Assembly: GCF_007997015.1 (NCBI RefSeq)
Contig: NZ_VOSM01000008.1
Span: forward strand, 1-64,000
DNA from: Lujinxingia vulgaris
Lineage (GTDB): Bacteria > Myxococcota_A > Bradymonadia > Bradymonadales > Bradymonadaceae
Length of the DNA: 64,000 bases
Direction: 5' to 3'
Under the pieces are notes generated by a model. That model was not told the DNA's origin and ran no database searches. It worked only from the letters and a program-made list of their open reading frames with translations. Below are positions 27,993 through 36,768 of this stretch, in pieces (position 1 is the stretch's first letter; each line of letters begins with the position of its first letter). Position numbers and translations under genes: made by a program.

Positions 27993-29009
27993 CTAGCGGC
28001 GAAGGCCGGTGGCGCGACGCACACGCGCCATGACGTCTTCGACGATGGGGCGCACCTTTTCGGCGCCCTCATCAAGGATCTGGTCGAGGTAGTCGCGGTC
28101 GTCGATGATGGCCTCGTACTTCTCACGGAAGGGGGAGAAGTGGGCGTCCATCGCTTCAAAGAGCGCCTGCTTGGCGTGGCCGTAGCCGTAGCCGCCACGG
28201 CGGTAGTTTTCTTCCATCTCGGCGACTTCCTCTTTCGAGGCGAAGAGCTTGTAGAGGGTCACCACCGTGCAGGTCGACGGGTCTTTGGGCTCGTCGAGGC
28301 CTTTGGAGTCGGTCTCGATCTTCATGATCTGCTTGCGCAGTTTTTTGGGCGGCAGAAGGGGCTCGATGATGTTGCCGTAGCTCTTGCTCATCTTGCGGCC
28401 GTCGATGCCGGGGACGGTGGCGACGTCTTCGCGCACGCGGGCCTCGGGCAGACGCAGAAAGTCGCCGCCGAAGGCGGCGTTGAACTTCTGGGCCATGTCG
28501 CGGGTCATCTCGATGTGCTGGATCTGGTCGGCGCCTACGGGCACGACCTCCGAGTCGTAGATCAGAATATCGCTGGCCATGAGCACCGGGTAGGTGAACA
28601 CGCCGTGGTTGATCTCCTTCTCGATGCCCTGGTCTTTGGCCGCCTTATACGCGTGCGCGCGCTCCAAAAGACCCATATGCGTGACGCAGCTCAAGAGCCA
28701 GGTCAGCTCGGTGACCTCCGGGATATCGGACTGGCGAAAGAAGGCGGCGCGGGCCGGATCGAGACCAAAGGCCAGAAAGTAGGCCGTGATCTGGTAGACC
28801 GAGTCGCGCAGCGCCTGAGGATCTCGCACCGAGGTCAGGGCGTGGTAGTCGGCCACGAAGTAGAAGGCCTCGTAGTCCTCCTGCAGATCGATGGCCGGGC
28901 GGATCATGCCCAGGTAGTTGCCCAGGTGCGGAAAACCGGTGGGCTTGATGCCCGAGAGGCTGCGGCGCGGGCCTTTGGGGGTGAGTTTCGCTTCGTTTTC
29001 AGAGGTCAT
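27993..29009 (-). CDS. trpS: Tryptophan--tRNA ligase
   Basis: A 338-residue class I aminoacyl-tRNA synthetase. The HIGH-type signature appears as FPHLGNYLG near residue 27 and the KMSKS loop as DGRKMSKSYGN near residue 205. ASDILIYDSEVVPVGADQIQHIEMTRD between them is characteristic of TrpRS; this stretch lies at about residues 145-171. Full length for the bacterial enzyme. It lies 23 bases after the RlmK-like gene, so translation-related genes run together on this strand. Confidence 0.97.
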   Translation of the reverse strand: MTSENEAKLTPKGPRRSLSGIKPTGFPHLGNYLGMIRPAIDLQEDYEAFYFVADYHALTSVRDPQALRDSVYQITAYFLAFGLDPARAAFFRQSDIPEVTELTWLLSCVTHMGLLERAHAYKAAKDQGIEKEINHGVFTYPVLMASDILIYDSEVVPVGADQIQHIEMTRDMAQKFNAAFGGDFLRLPEARVREDVATVPGIDGRKMSKSYGNIIEPLLPPKKLRKQIMKIETDSKGLDEPKDPSTCTVVTLYKLFASKEEVAEMEENYRRGGYGYGHAKQALFEAMDAHFSPFREKYEAIIDDRDYLDQILDEGAEKVRPIVEDVMARVRRATGLRR

Positions 29010-29032
29010 AGATCGCGAGCGCTTGGAGAGCG

Positions 29033-29983
29033 TTACGCGCGGGTGATGCGCCAGCTCTGGTGGGGTTTGGAGTGTTGGAAGTCGTGCGGGATGGTCTTGT
29101 GGGTGAGGTCTTCGATCGAGGCGCCGTGGAGCTGTCCGGGTTGCAGCTTAAAGTTCCGAAAGTTCGTCGAGAAGTAAAGGGCGCCGCCGGGTTTGAGCAA
29201 GCCCAGGGAGGTGTTGATAAGCCAGGGGTGGTCGCGCTGGATCTCAAGCGTGTCGTCCATCTTCTTGGAGTTGGAGAAGGTGGGCGGGTCGAGCACGATC
29301 AAGTCGTAGCGGTCGCGGGCGCGGTCAGGGCTGGCCAGGTACTGCAGGATGTCGGCGCGCTCGAAGCGGTTTCCGCGCAGGCTCATCTGGTTGAGCGCGA
29401 GGTTCTCACGGGCCCAGCGCAAGTACGTGTTGCTCATATCAACGGTGACGGTCTTGCGGGCGCCGCCGGCGATGGCGTGCACAGTAAAGGCACCGGTGTA
29501 GGCGAAGAGGTTGAGCACGCTCTTGCCCTCCGACTCCTCGCGCACCATCTGGCGGGTGATGCGGTGGTCCAGGAAAAGGCCGGTGTCCAGGTAGTCGGAG
29601 AGGTTGACCTTGAACTTGAGGCCGTCTTCGTGAACGACGATCTCGCTGCGCTCATGGGCAAATTTCGAATACTGCCAGGAGCCTTTCTGGCGGCGCCGGG
29701 TTTTTACAAAAACCTTCTCGGCGGGGACCTTGAGCTGGGTCATCAAGACATCGAGCATCGCGTCGAGCCAGGCCTCGTTGTCCATGTCGCGGAACTTGCG
29801 CCGGGCCATCAGCGCCACGTGAAGATAACCCTCGTACCAGTCGACGAGCAGGGGGATCTCGGGGATGTCGGCGTCGTAGATGCGGTAGCAGCTCTGGCCC
29901 AGGCGTTGGGCGGCGTTTTCGATGCGGCTGATGTTCTTCTGGAGACGGTTCTCGAACATCGCCGCCTGTTCGGCGTAAGACAT
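29033..29983 (-). CDS. rlmK: Class I SAM methyltransferase, RlmK-like (23S rRNA m7G2069 type)
   Basis: A 316-residue methyltransferase matching the C-terminal RlmK half of E. coli RlmKL. NLSDYLDTGLFLDHRITR, the SAM loop VLNLFAYTGAFTVHAIAGGA, VDMSNTYLRWARENLALN and the catalytic LDPPTFSNSKKMDD are near-diagnostic. In E. coli this half makes m7G2069 in 23S rRNA and is fused to RlmL; here it stands alone. ATG 29983 gives MSYAEQAAMFENRLQKN, the usual family start; a longer frame begins with low-complexity sequence. Confidence 0.88.
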   Translation of the reverse strand: MSYAEQAAMFENRLQKNISRIENAAQRLGQSCYRIYDADIPEIPLLVDWYEGYLHVALMARRKFRDMDNEAWLDAMLDVLMTQLKVPAEKVFVKTRRRQKGSWQYSKFAHERSEIVVHEDGLKFKVNLSDYLDTGLFLDHRITRQMVREESEGKSVLNLFAYTGAFTVHAIAGGARKTVTVDMSNTYLRWARENLALNQMSLRGNRFERADILQYLASPDRARDRYDLIVLDPPTFSNSKKMDDTLEIQRDHPWLINTSLGLLKPGGALYFSTNFRNFKLQPGQLHGASIEDLTHKTIPHDFQHSKPHQSWRITRA

Positions 29984-30108
29984 CTTCGGGGGGCCTGGCG
30001 GGGGGAGAGAGGAGCGGGGAGCGCGGCGCGCTCGGGCGGGCACGTTTTCTACAGAAAAGCGAAGACCCGCAAGCGCGGTGAGGCCGGTGAGGCCGCTGAG
30101 ATGGGGGC

Positions 30109-30456
30109 TTAAAAGAGCTCGCGGGTCTTCTCTTCGACCATGCCGGTGGAGTCGTAGATGCGCTCGCGGATGGCCGACTTCGAGAGGATATGGGCGCTGA
30201 CCGGGGCGGTAATAAAGAGGAAGAGGGTGATGAGCACCTCGTGGAGCGTGAGGCTGCCCTTGGTGACGCTGAAGAAGATCATCGAGCCCACCAGCATCGC
30301 GCCCAGGCCCAGGGTGGTGGCCTTGGTGGGACCGTGCAGGCGCATGTAGAAGTCCGGCAGCTTCGCCAGGCCCAGCGAGCCGATGAAGGCAAAGATGGCG
30401 CCGAAGAGGATCAGCGCGGCGATGATGCTTTGAAGGTAGAGGGGAAGCTCTTCCAT
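30109..30456 (-). CDS. mrpG: Na+/H+ antiporter subunit MrpG
   Basis: A 115-residue, three-helix membrane subunit of the Mrp complex. The stretch IGSLGLAKLPDFYMRLHGPTK is the MrpG/MnhG signature. It is the last gene of the operon, 55 bases after mrpF. ATG 30456 starts at the first hydrophobic segment; the longer frame up to 30567 overlaps mrpF and is rejected. Confidence 0.93.
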   Translation of the reverse strand: MEELPLYLQSIIAALILFGAIFAFIGSLGLAKLPDFYMRLHGPTKATTLGLGAMLVGSMIFFSVTKGSLTLHEVLITLFLFITAPVSAHILSKSAIRERIYDSTGMVEEKTRELF

Positions 30457-30511
30457 GGTGTTCTCGGGGGCTTCGGGGCGAGCGTTGAGGTGCTCGCCGG
30501 CCGATAAAGAT

Positions 30512-30784
30512 TCACTCGATGAGGTCGCCGCGAAGCAGGAAGCGGGCCATACCGACGGTGCCCACAAAACCCATCATGGCGATGAGCAGGGCGGCTTCAA
30601 AGAAGATGTCGGTGGCCCACCAGATGCCGGCCAGGATCAGCAGCCCGATGGTGTTGATGTACATCGTGTCGAGCGCGACGACGCGGTCGAGCACATCGGG
30701 CCCCTGGAAGAGGCGGTAGGCGTTAAGGAGCACGGCCGCTGAGACGATGCCGAAGGCGATGGCGATGGCGTAGGTTAAGATCAT
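30512..30784 (-). CDS. mrpF: Na+/H+ antiporter subunit MrpF
   Basis: A 90-residue, three-helix subunit. RLFQGPDVLDRVVALDTM in the first loop is the MrpF hallmark. The start overlaps the mrpE stop by four bases. It is needed for assembly of the Mrp complex in studied systems. Confidence 0.93.
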   Translation of the reverse strand: MILTYAIAIAFGIVSAAVLLNAYRLFQGPDVLDRVVALDTMYINTIGLLILAGIWWATDIFFEAALLIAMMGFVGTVGMARFLLRGDLIE

Positions 30785-31278
30785 TGGAAGATCTCCAGAA
30801 GCGGCGCCTCGTAACGGGCCTTCATCAGCTGAATCTCGGCGTCGGGGTCTTCGGTGCTCAGCGCGTGCACCAGCAGCGTCTTGCGGTCGCCGCTTAAGTT
30901 GGCCGAGACGGTGCCGGGGGTCAGCGAGATGGTCGCCGCGAAGATCGTGATGGCGTAGGGGTTGGTCAGCTTCACCGGCACCTCCAGGAAGGTGGGCTTG
31001 AGCTTGCGGGCCGGGCCCAGGATCAAGCGCGCCACGGTGAGGTTGGCGATGAGGATGTCCCACATCACGATGACGATGTACTGAATCAGGGGGCGGATCC
31101 GGCGCACCTTCGGGAAGGTGTCGGTGAAGCGGTAGGTGAAGGCCGGCAGCACCAGCGCCAGGATCACCCCGCCGATGATCGTGGAGAGTTCGAGCTTGCC
31201 CTGAGCCAGAAGCCAGACCGCCAGCAGCACCAGGCTGAAGAGGGGCTGAGGCAGAACGCGTTGTCGAATGCTGATCAC
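30781..31278 (-). CDS. mrpE: Na+/H+ antiporter subunit MrpE
   Basis: A 165-residue subunit with N-terminal membrane helices (LFSLVLLAVWLLAQGKLELS) and the conserved TLTPGT-type stretch ISLTPGTVSANLSGD. Two starts are possible. GTG 31278 follows aagga at eight bases and lies one base after the mrpD stop; ATG 31305 would overlap mrpD by 26 bases and lacks a good site. I prefer GTG. Confidence 0.88.
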   Translation of the reverse strand: MISIRQRVLPQPLFSLVLLAVWLLAQGKLELSTIIGGVILALVLPAFTYRFTDTFPKVRRIRPLIQYIVIVMWDILIANLTVARLILGPARKLKPTFLEVPVKLTNPYAITIFAATISLTPGTVSANLSGDRKTLLVHALSTEDPDAEIQLMKARYEAPLLEIFQ

Positions 31279-31279
31279 G

Positions 31280-32845
31280 TCAGTGGTCCTTGTTGCTGAG
31301 GTCATCGCTCATGCCTGCTGTGTCGGGGAAGAAGGCCGGCTCGACCATCACCGCGTCAATGTACTGCTGCGGATCGAGGAGCTGGGCGGCGACTTCATCG
31401 GTGTATTCGGTGATCGGACCGGCAAAGGCGGAGTAGGCCGCAAGAATCGCCAGAATGGCGATCAGGGGGACGGCCTGCAGCGCGGTGGTGCGCTCGACCT
31501 GGTCGGCGCGGTCGGCGGCGACCTCGCTGCCTTTCCAGAAGACCTGGGTGCCGACGCGGCTCAGGGCGATAAGGCCCAGAAGGCTGGTAAAGAGGATCAC
31601 CGCCCACATCCAGAAGCCGCCGGGCTCACCGATGGCGGCCTGCAGCATCAGGAGCTTGCCCAGAAAGCCGCTGAAGGGAGGGAGGCCGGCGGCGGCCACA
31701 GCCGCCCCGAAGAAGATCAGCCCGAGCAGGGTGGGCTGGGTGAGCTTCCAGCCGATGCGGATCTCGTCGGTGAAGGGGCCACGCTGGGCGGCGACCCGCT
31801 CGATGAGCAGGAAGAAGAGCGCCATGATCAGCGTGGAGTGCACCATGTAGTAGAGCGCCGCCGAGATGCTGGCCTGGGTGAAGAGGCCGATGCTGGCCAT
31901 CATCGTGCCCAGTGAGGCGATGATGAGGTAGCCGGTCATATGACGCAGGCGGTGGCTGCCCATCGCGCCGACCATGCCGAAGAAGAGGGTCATCAGCGCC
32001 AGCGGAAAGAGGTAGGGCTCAATCAGGTCGGCGCCGACGCCGGCCTCCGGGCCGAAGATCAGCGTGGAGGTGCGCAAAATGGCGTAGACCCCCACCTTGG
32101 TCAGCACGGCAAAGAGCGCGGCCACCGGCGCGGTCGCCGCGCCGTAGACACCGGGCAACCACAGGTAGAGCGGAAGCAGCGCGGCCTTGAGCGCAAAGAC
32201 CACCATCAGCACCAGGGCGCCGGCCTGCAAGATCGCCTGATCTTCGGCACCCAGGGAGGCGACCTGCAGCGACATATCGGCCATGTTCAGCGTGCCGGTG
32301 ATCCCGTAGAGCGTGCTCACGCCGATGAGAAAGAGCGCCGAGCCGATCAGGTTGAGGATCACATAATGGATGCCCGCTTTAAGCCGCTTCTGGCCGCCGG
32401 AGTAGACCAGCAGGTTGTAGGACGAGAGCAGCAGGATCTCGAAGAAGACAAAGAGGTTGAAGATGTCGCCCGTTAAGAACGCGCCGCAGATCCCCAGCAC
32501 CTGAAACTGGAAGAGAAAGTGGAAGTAGGGCCCGCGCTTATCGGCGCCCTGCGAGGCGTAAGCCAGCACGCAAAGGGCGACCACGCTGGTCAGGGCGACC
32601 ATCATCGCCGAGAGTCGGTCAACGACGACCACAATCCCAAAGGGCGCCGACCAGTTGCCCATCGCGTAGCTGAAGATCTCGCCAGACATCGTCTGGCTGA
32701 TCATGAAGAAGCCGGTGGCCACCAGAGCGAGCGAGGCTGCAAGCGAGAGAGCGCGCTGAAGGGCGATCTTTGAGGCCGGGATCAGCGCGCAGACAAGCGC
32801 GGTGAGCATCGGCAGCAGGATAGGTATGACGATCCAGTTATTCAC
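31280..32845 (-). CDS. mrpD: Na+/H+ antiporter subunit MrpD
   Basis: A 521-residue proton-translocating subunit related to NuoM/NuoN, with about 14 membrane helices. The family pattern includes the acidic helix FFEILLLSSYNLLVY, LKAALLPLYLWLPGVYGAA with its conserved Lys, and GLPPFSGFLGKLLML. Position between mrpC and mrpE excludes a respiratory complex I subunit. Its start overlaps mrpC by four bases. Confidence 0.94.
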   Translation of the reverse strand: MNNWIVIPILLPMLTALVCALIPASKIALQRALSLAASLALVATGFFMISQTMSGEIFSYAMGNWSAPFGIVVVVDRLSAMMVALTSVVALCVLAYASQGADKRGPYFHFLFQFQVLGICGAFLTGDIFNLFVFFEILLLSSYNLLVYSGGQKRLKAGIHYVILNLIGSALFLIGVSTLYGITGTLNMADMSLQVASLGAEDQAILQAGALVLMVVFALKAALLPLYLWLPGVYGAATAPVAALFAVLTKVGVYAILRTSTLIFGPEAGVGADLIEPYLFPLALMTLFFGMVGAMGSHRLRHMTGYLIIASLGTMMASIGLFTQASISAALYYMVHSTLIMALFFLLIERVAAQRGPFTDEIRIGWKLTQPTLLGLIFFGAAVAAAGLPPFSGFLGKLLMLQAAIGEPGGFWMWAVILFTSLLGLIALSRVGTQVFWKGSEVAADRADQVERTTALQAVPLIAILAILAAYSAFAGPITEYTDEVAAQLLDPQQYIDAVMVEPAFFPDTAGMSDDLSNKDH

Positions 32846-33180
32846 CTGGTCTGCTCCTTACCGTCGAGATGATCGGTGCCAAGCTCCACATAGCCGCTGA
32901 TGGCCAACACCAGGATAAAGGCGGTCATGGCAAAGCCGATGACGATCGCCGTGAGGATCAGGGCCTGAGGCAGCGGATCGGCGTAGGCCTCAAGCGGCAC
33001 GCCTTTTTGCAAGACCGGGGGCATCCCGGAGGTGAGCCGCCCGGTGGAGAAGATGTAGAGGTTGGCCGCATACGAGAAGAGGGCCAGCCCGACGATGACC
33101 GGGAAGGTGCGAGCGCGCAGCACCAGGTAGAACCCACAGGCCACCAGAACGGCGATGGCAGAGGCTATCAGGGCTTCCAT
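32842..33180 (-). CDS. mrpC: Na+/H+ antiporter subunit MrpC
   Basis: A 112-residue, three-helix subunit of the NuoK type. The tail half PLPQALILTAIVIGFAMTAF is the MrpC/NuoK signature. It overlaps the 3' end of the mrpAB gene by 13 bases and mrpD by four. Confidence 0.94.
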   Translation of the reverse strand: MEALIASAIAVLVACGFYLVLRARTFPVIVGLALFSYAANLYIFSTGRLTSGMPPVLQKGVPLEAYADPLPQALILTAIVIGFAMTAFILVLAISGYVELGTDHLDGKEQTR

Positions 33181-35966
33181 GGATTGGTCTCCTTGCTGTG
33201 GGCGAGGGTCTCAGCGTTGGCCGGACGGCTCAAGACGCCGAGGCTGGTGAGAATGGTCATCATCGCGCCTACCACGCCCAGGAAGACGCCCAGGTCGAAG
33301 TAGAGGGTCATGACGGTGCCGGGCTCACCGAGCGGAACGAGCATGGTCATCATGGGTTTACCCAGAGCGAGCGAGGTCGCCCCGGAGAGCACGGCGATAG
33401 TGACGCCGATGATCGCCATGATGCGGAAGTTGACGGGCATGCGCTCCGAGGACCATTGCTGGCCGCTGGCCATGTACTGGATGATCAGCGCGACGGTGGC
33501 GACCAGACCGGCGATAAATCCGCCGCCGGGCAGGTAGTGGCCGCGCAAAAAGATGTAGACGGCCATCACCAGAATCAGGCTGAGCAGGGGGCGAGTGGCC
33601 GAGGTGAGCATCACCGGGTAGCGATCGAGCACGCGGCGGGTGACGCCGTGGATATGCTCGGGGTTGAGTCGGGAGAGCAGCGCGAAGATGCCCAAGCCGG
33701 CCATCGCCAGCACGGCGACCTCACCCATGGTGTCGAAGCCGCGGATGTCGACGAGCGTGACGTTGACGACGTTGGTACCGCCGCCCACCGGGTAATAGGC
33801 CTTCTCCAGGTGGGTCATGCTGATGGAGTCCTGGGGGCGCGTCATCACCATGTAGCTCATCCAGCCGGTGCCCAGGCCGGCGACCGTGGCGAGGATGCCG
33901 TCGCGGACTTTGCGCAGGCTGAAGCCGCCCTCGCTGGGCGTCTCTTTGGGAAGCACGTAGAGGGCCAGGAGCAGGAGCAGGATGGTGACCACCTCGACCG
34001 AGAGCTGGGTCAGAGCCAGGTCGGGCGCGGAGAATTTGACGAAGCTCAAGCTCACCACAAGGCCCACCACCGAGAGGATGACAATCGCGGTGAGGCGGCG
34101 CTTGTGGTAGGCGACCACGCCGAAGCAGGCGGCCACAAAGATGCCGAAGACCACGATGGTCACCGGCTCAAGGTCGGTGGCCGGGAGGTTGCCCGGGGCA
34201 AAATCAAAGAGGAAGAAGGGCAGCGCGCCGGCGGCGACCACAAAGGCGATGAGCAGCATCGAGTAGCGCTGCAAGGAGCCATTTTCGAGAGAGGCGGTGG
34301 TGGCGCGGGTGGCGTCCACCACGCGCTCGACCAGGCCTTCAAAGACGAGCTTGCCCTGCAGGTTAGGCCAGTAGCGCTCGGCCAGCGCGAAGAGCTTGTG
34401 GCGCAGCGTGAAGAAGGCCACCCCGCCGAAGATGGCGATGAGGCTCATGACCACCGCGGCGTTGAAGCCGTGCCAGAGCGAGAGGTGCTCGTAGCCTTCG
34501 GGCATTACCCCGCCGATGGTGGCCAGCGCCGCAGCGTTGACGATGGGCTCGGCGATGCTCGGGTAGACGCCCACGACCAGGCAGACGGTCACAAGCAGGG
34601 CCACCGGAAGCCACATGCCAAAGGGCGGGTCGTGGGGTTTGGCGGGCGTATCTCCCTCTTCACCGAAGAAGGTGTCGATGACCAGGCGCACCGAGTAGGC
34701 CATGGAGAGCAGGCCGCCCACTGTCACGATCACCGGCACCACCCAGTCCTGCTCGATGAAGGGCAGCTTCCAGGACTCGTAGAAGAGCATCTCTTTGGAG
34801 ATGAAACCGTTGAAGCCCGGGATGCCCGCCATCGCCGCGGCGCCCAGCGTGGCGAGCGTGGCGGTGATGGGCATAGCGTGACGAAGTCCGCCCAGGATGC
34901 GCATGTCGCGGGTGCCGGTCTCGTGGTCGACGATGCCCACGCTCATAAAGAGCGAGGCCTTAAAGGCGGCGTGGTTGAGGATGTGGAAGACGCCCACCAG
35001 CGCGGCCATCGGGGTGCCAAAGCCAAAGAGCACCGTGATGAGCCCCAGGTGGCTGATCGTCGAGTAGGCCAGCAGGCCCTTGAGGTCGTGTTTGAAGAGG
35101 GCGACGTAGGCCGCAAAGGTCAGGGTGATCAGACCGGCGCCGGTGACGATGAAGAACCACTCCGGGGTGCCGCTCAACGCCGGGTGCATACGCGCCAGCA
35201 AGAAGACGCCGGCTTTGACCATGGTGGCCGAGTGCAGATACGCGCTGACCGGCGTGGGCGCGGTCATGGCGTTGGGCAGCCAGAAGTGGAAGGGGAACTG
35301 CGCGCTCTTGGTAAACGCGCCCATCAGCACAAGGAGCAGGGCCGGCACATAAAGGTCGTGGCCCTGAATGAGCGCGCCGTTGGCCAGGATGGCGCTGAGC
35401 TCGTAGCTGCCCACGATGTGGCCGACGAGCAGCAGACCGGCGAAGAGCAAAAGGCCGCCCATCCCGGTGATCGCCAGCGCCATGCGCGCGCCCTGGCGGG
35501 CCAGGGGCACGTGGGTCCAGTAGGCGATGAGCAAGAAGCTGCTCAGGCTTGTGATCTCCCAGAAAAACGCCAGCAAAAGCACGTTTTCAGCGAGCACCAC
35601 CCCGAGCATCGCGCCCATAAAGGCCAGAAGCGCGCCGAAGAAGCGCCCCCGAGGGTCGGAGTCGCTCAAATAGAAGTGGGCGTAGAGCACCACCAGCGTG
35701 CCGATGCCTAAGATCAGGATGGCGAAGAGCATCCCCAGGCCGTCGACCCGAAACGAGAGGTTCATCCCCAGCGTCTCAATCCAGGGCCAGCTCGCCACGA
35801 AGACCTCGCCGGCAAAAACGTCGCCGGCCAGGCTTAGTAAGAGCCCAAACGAGAGGGTTGTGGGGATCAGCGCACCGACGGTGGCGGCGGTGTGGCTGTG
35901 GCGGGCCAGAATGATCGGGAGGATCAGGCCGACGAAGGGCAACAAGACGATGAGCAACGGCGTCAT
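33168..35966 (-). CDS. mrpA: Fused Na+/H+ antiporter subunit MrpA-MrpB
   Basis: The large subunit of the Mrp antiporter, 932 residues. Residues 1 to about 770 are MrpA: an NuoL-like core with FFWEITSLSSFLLIAYW, FTKSAQFPFHFWLPNAMTAP and STISHLGLIT, then the MrpA extension including SAPDLALTQLSVEVVTILLL. The last 150 or so residues (SATRPLLSLILVMAVYIFLR to the end) are MrpB. This fusion and the six-gene order define the group-2 type of mrp operon; group-1 operons have separate mrpB. It is the first gene of the operon, which imports protons and exports Na+ or K+ and supports alkali and salt tolerance. Confidence 0.95.
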   Translation of the reverse strand: MTPLLIVLLPFVGLILPIILARHSHTAATVGALIPTTLSFGLLLSLAGDVFAGEVFVASWPWIETLGMNLSFRVDGLGMLFAILILGIGTLVVLYAHFYLSDSDPRGRFFGALLAFMGAMLGVVLAENVLLLAFFWEITSLSSFLLIAYWTHVPLARQGARMALAITGMGGLLLFAGLLLVGHIVGSYELSAILANGALIQGHDLYVPALLLVLMGAFTKSAQFPFHFWLPNAMTAPTPVSAYLHSATMVKAGVFLLARMHPALSGTPEWFFIVTGAGLITLTFAAYVALFKHDLKGLLAYSTISHLGLITVLFGFGTPMAALVGVFHILNHAAFKASLFMSVGIVDHETGTRDMRILGGLRHAMPITATLATLGAAAMAGIPGFNGFISKEMLFYESWKLPFIEQDWVVPVIVTVGGLLSMAYSVRLVIDTFFGEEGDTPAKPHDPPFGMWLPVALLVTVCLVVGVYPSIAEPIVNAAALATIGGVMPEGYEHLSLWHGFNAAVVMSLIAIFGGVAFFTLRHKLFALAERYWPNLQGKLVFEGLVERVVDATRATTASLENGSLQRYSMLLIAFVVAAGALPFFLFDFAPGNLPATDLEPVTIVVFGIFVAACFGVVAYHKRRLTAIVILSVVGLVVSLSFVKFSAPDLALTQLSVEVVTILLLLLALYVLPKETPSEGGFSLRKVRDGILATVAGLGTGWMSYMVMTRPQDSISMTHLEKAYYPVGGGTNVVNVTLVDIRGFDTMGEVAVLAMAGLGIFALLSRLNPEHIHGVTRRVLDRYPVMLTSATRPLLSLILVMAVYIFLRGHYLPGGGFIAGLVATVALIIQYMASGQQWSSERMPVNFRIMAIIGVTIAVLSGATSLALGKPMMTMLVPLGEPGTVMTLYFDLGVFLGVVGAMMTILTSLGVLSRPANAETLAHSKETNPWKP

Positions 35967-36160
35967 GACATCTCGGATCGTTTCGGTAGGCGGGCGCGCT
36001 CAGGTGGTGGCACCTGGCGGGCTTTCGCCCGGGAATGGCGCGAAATATGCCAGATGGCCCCGACCGCGACAAGGTGATTCGGGACGGGCGATCGAGGCCG
36101 AAACCTGTGGCAAAAGGTCGCGTTAGCGCGTTTTGCGTTGCGCCTATAAAGAGGTGGGGA

Positions 36161-36634
36161 TCAGTTGCAGATGGTGGTGCTGAAGCTGCCGGCGACGTCG
36201 CTGGAGGGGCCCACCGCGTTGATCGATCCTTCGATCACCTGATCGAATTCGGCGTCGAGGCGATCGATGGTGACGCTTCCGGCCGAGGCGCTCTCGGTGA
36301 AGGTGGTGCCGTCTTCAACGAGGTTGAAGCTGACGTTGCCCGCAGCGCTGAGCGTGCCGGCGGCCGTCACCTGGCCGACGACCACGGTGAGGTAGTTGCC
36401 CGGCGGGGTGGAGGTGCAGCTGTAGGAGGCGTCGTCGGAGAAGGTCAGAAAGTAGGTGCCGTCGCTGCTGACCTCGGCGGTCGAGCTGACCGCGCTAAAA
36501 CTCTCGCCATAAACGGTGCCCGAGACCGAGGTGCCGGGGAGCGCGTCGAGCAGCTCACCGCAGCCGCTGGCGACGAGCAGCAGGGTGGTCAGAGCCAGGA
36601 GGCGAAGAAAAAGAGTCGGGTGCATGGGTGTCAT
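36161..36634 (-). CDS. Small uncharacterised lipoprotein
   Basis: A 157-residue predicted lipoprotein: signal peptide LLALTTLLLVASGC with a good lipobox, then a Ser/Thr/Ala-rich, mostly beta-looking domain with three Cys (YSC, CTST-type and the final TTICN). I do not recognise a family. ATG 36634 or 36625 are both possible; neither has a strong ribosome binding site. Single-gene unit downstream of the AMP-binding gene. Confidence 0.65.
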   Translation of the reverse strand: MTPMHPTLFLRLLALTTLLLVASGCGELLDALPGTSVSGTVYGESFSAVSSTAEVSSDGTYFLTFSDDASYSCTSTPPGNYLTVVVGQVTAAGTLSAAGNVSFNLVEDGTTFTESASAGSVTIDRLDAEFDQVIEGSINAVGPSSDVAGSFSTTICN

Positions 36635-36768
36635 AAGGATCTTCGACAAAGGGGTCTGCAAAGTCGGCGCGGGCTGCGGCCGCGCGCATCTTAGGGGAGG
36701 GGACTGCTCGGCGCAAACCGGCGCAAAAACCGGGCTGAAGCGCGTCGGGACAGTTTTCATCTTGAGGC

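Noticed and set aside
31279-31305. ATG 31305 as the mrpE start
   Set aside because: It would overlap mrpD by 26 bases and lacks a ribosome binding site; GTG 31278 after aagga fits better, though the ATG cannot be excluded.
33198-35711. 837-residue forward open frame over mrpAB
   Set aside because: Antisense shadow rich in His, Glu, Gly and Gln; the opposite strand encodes a complete MrpAB.
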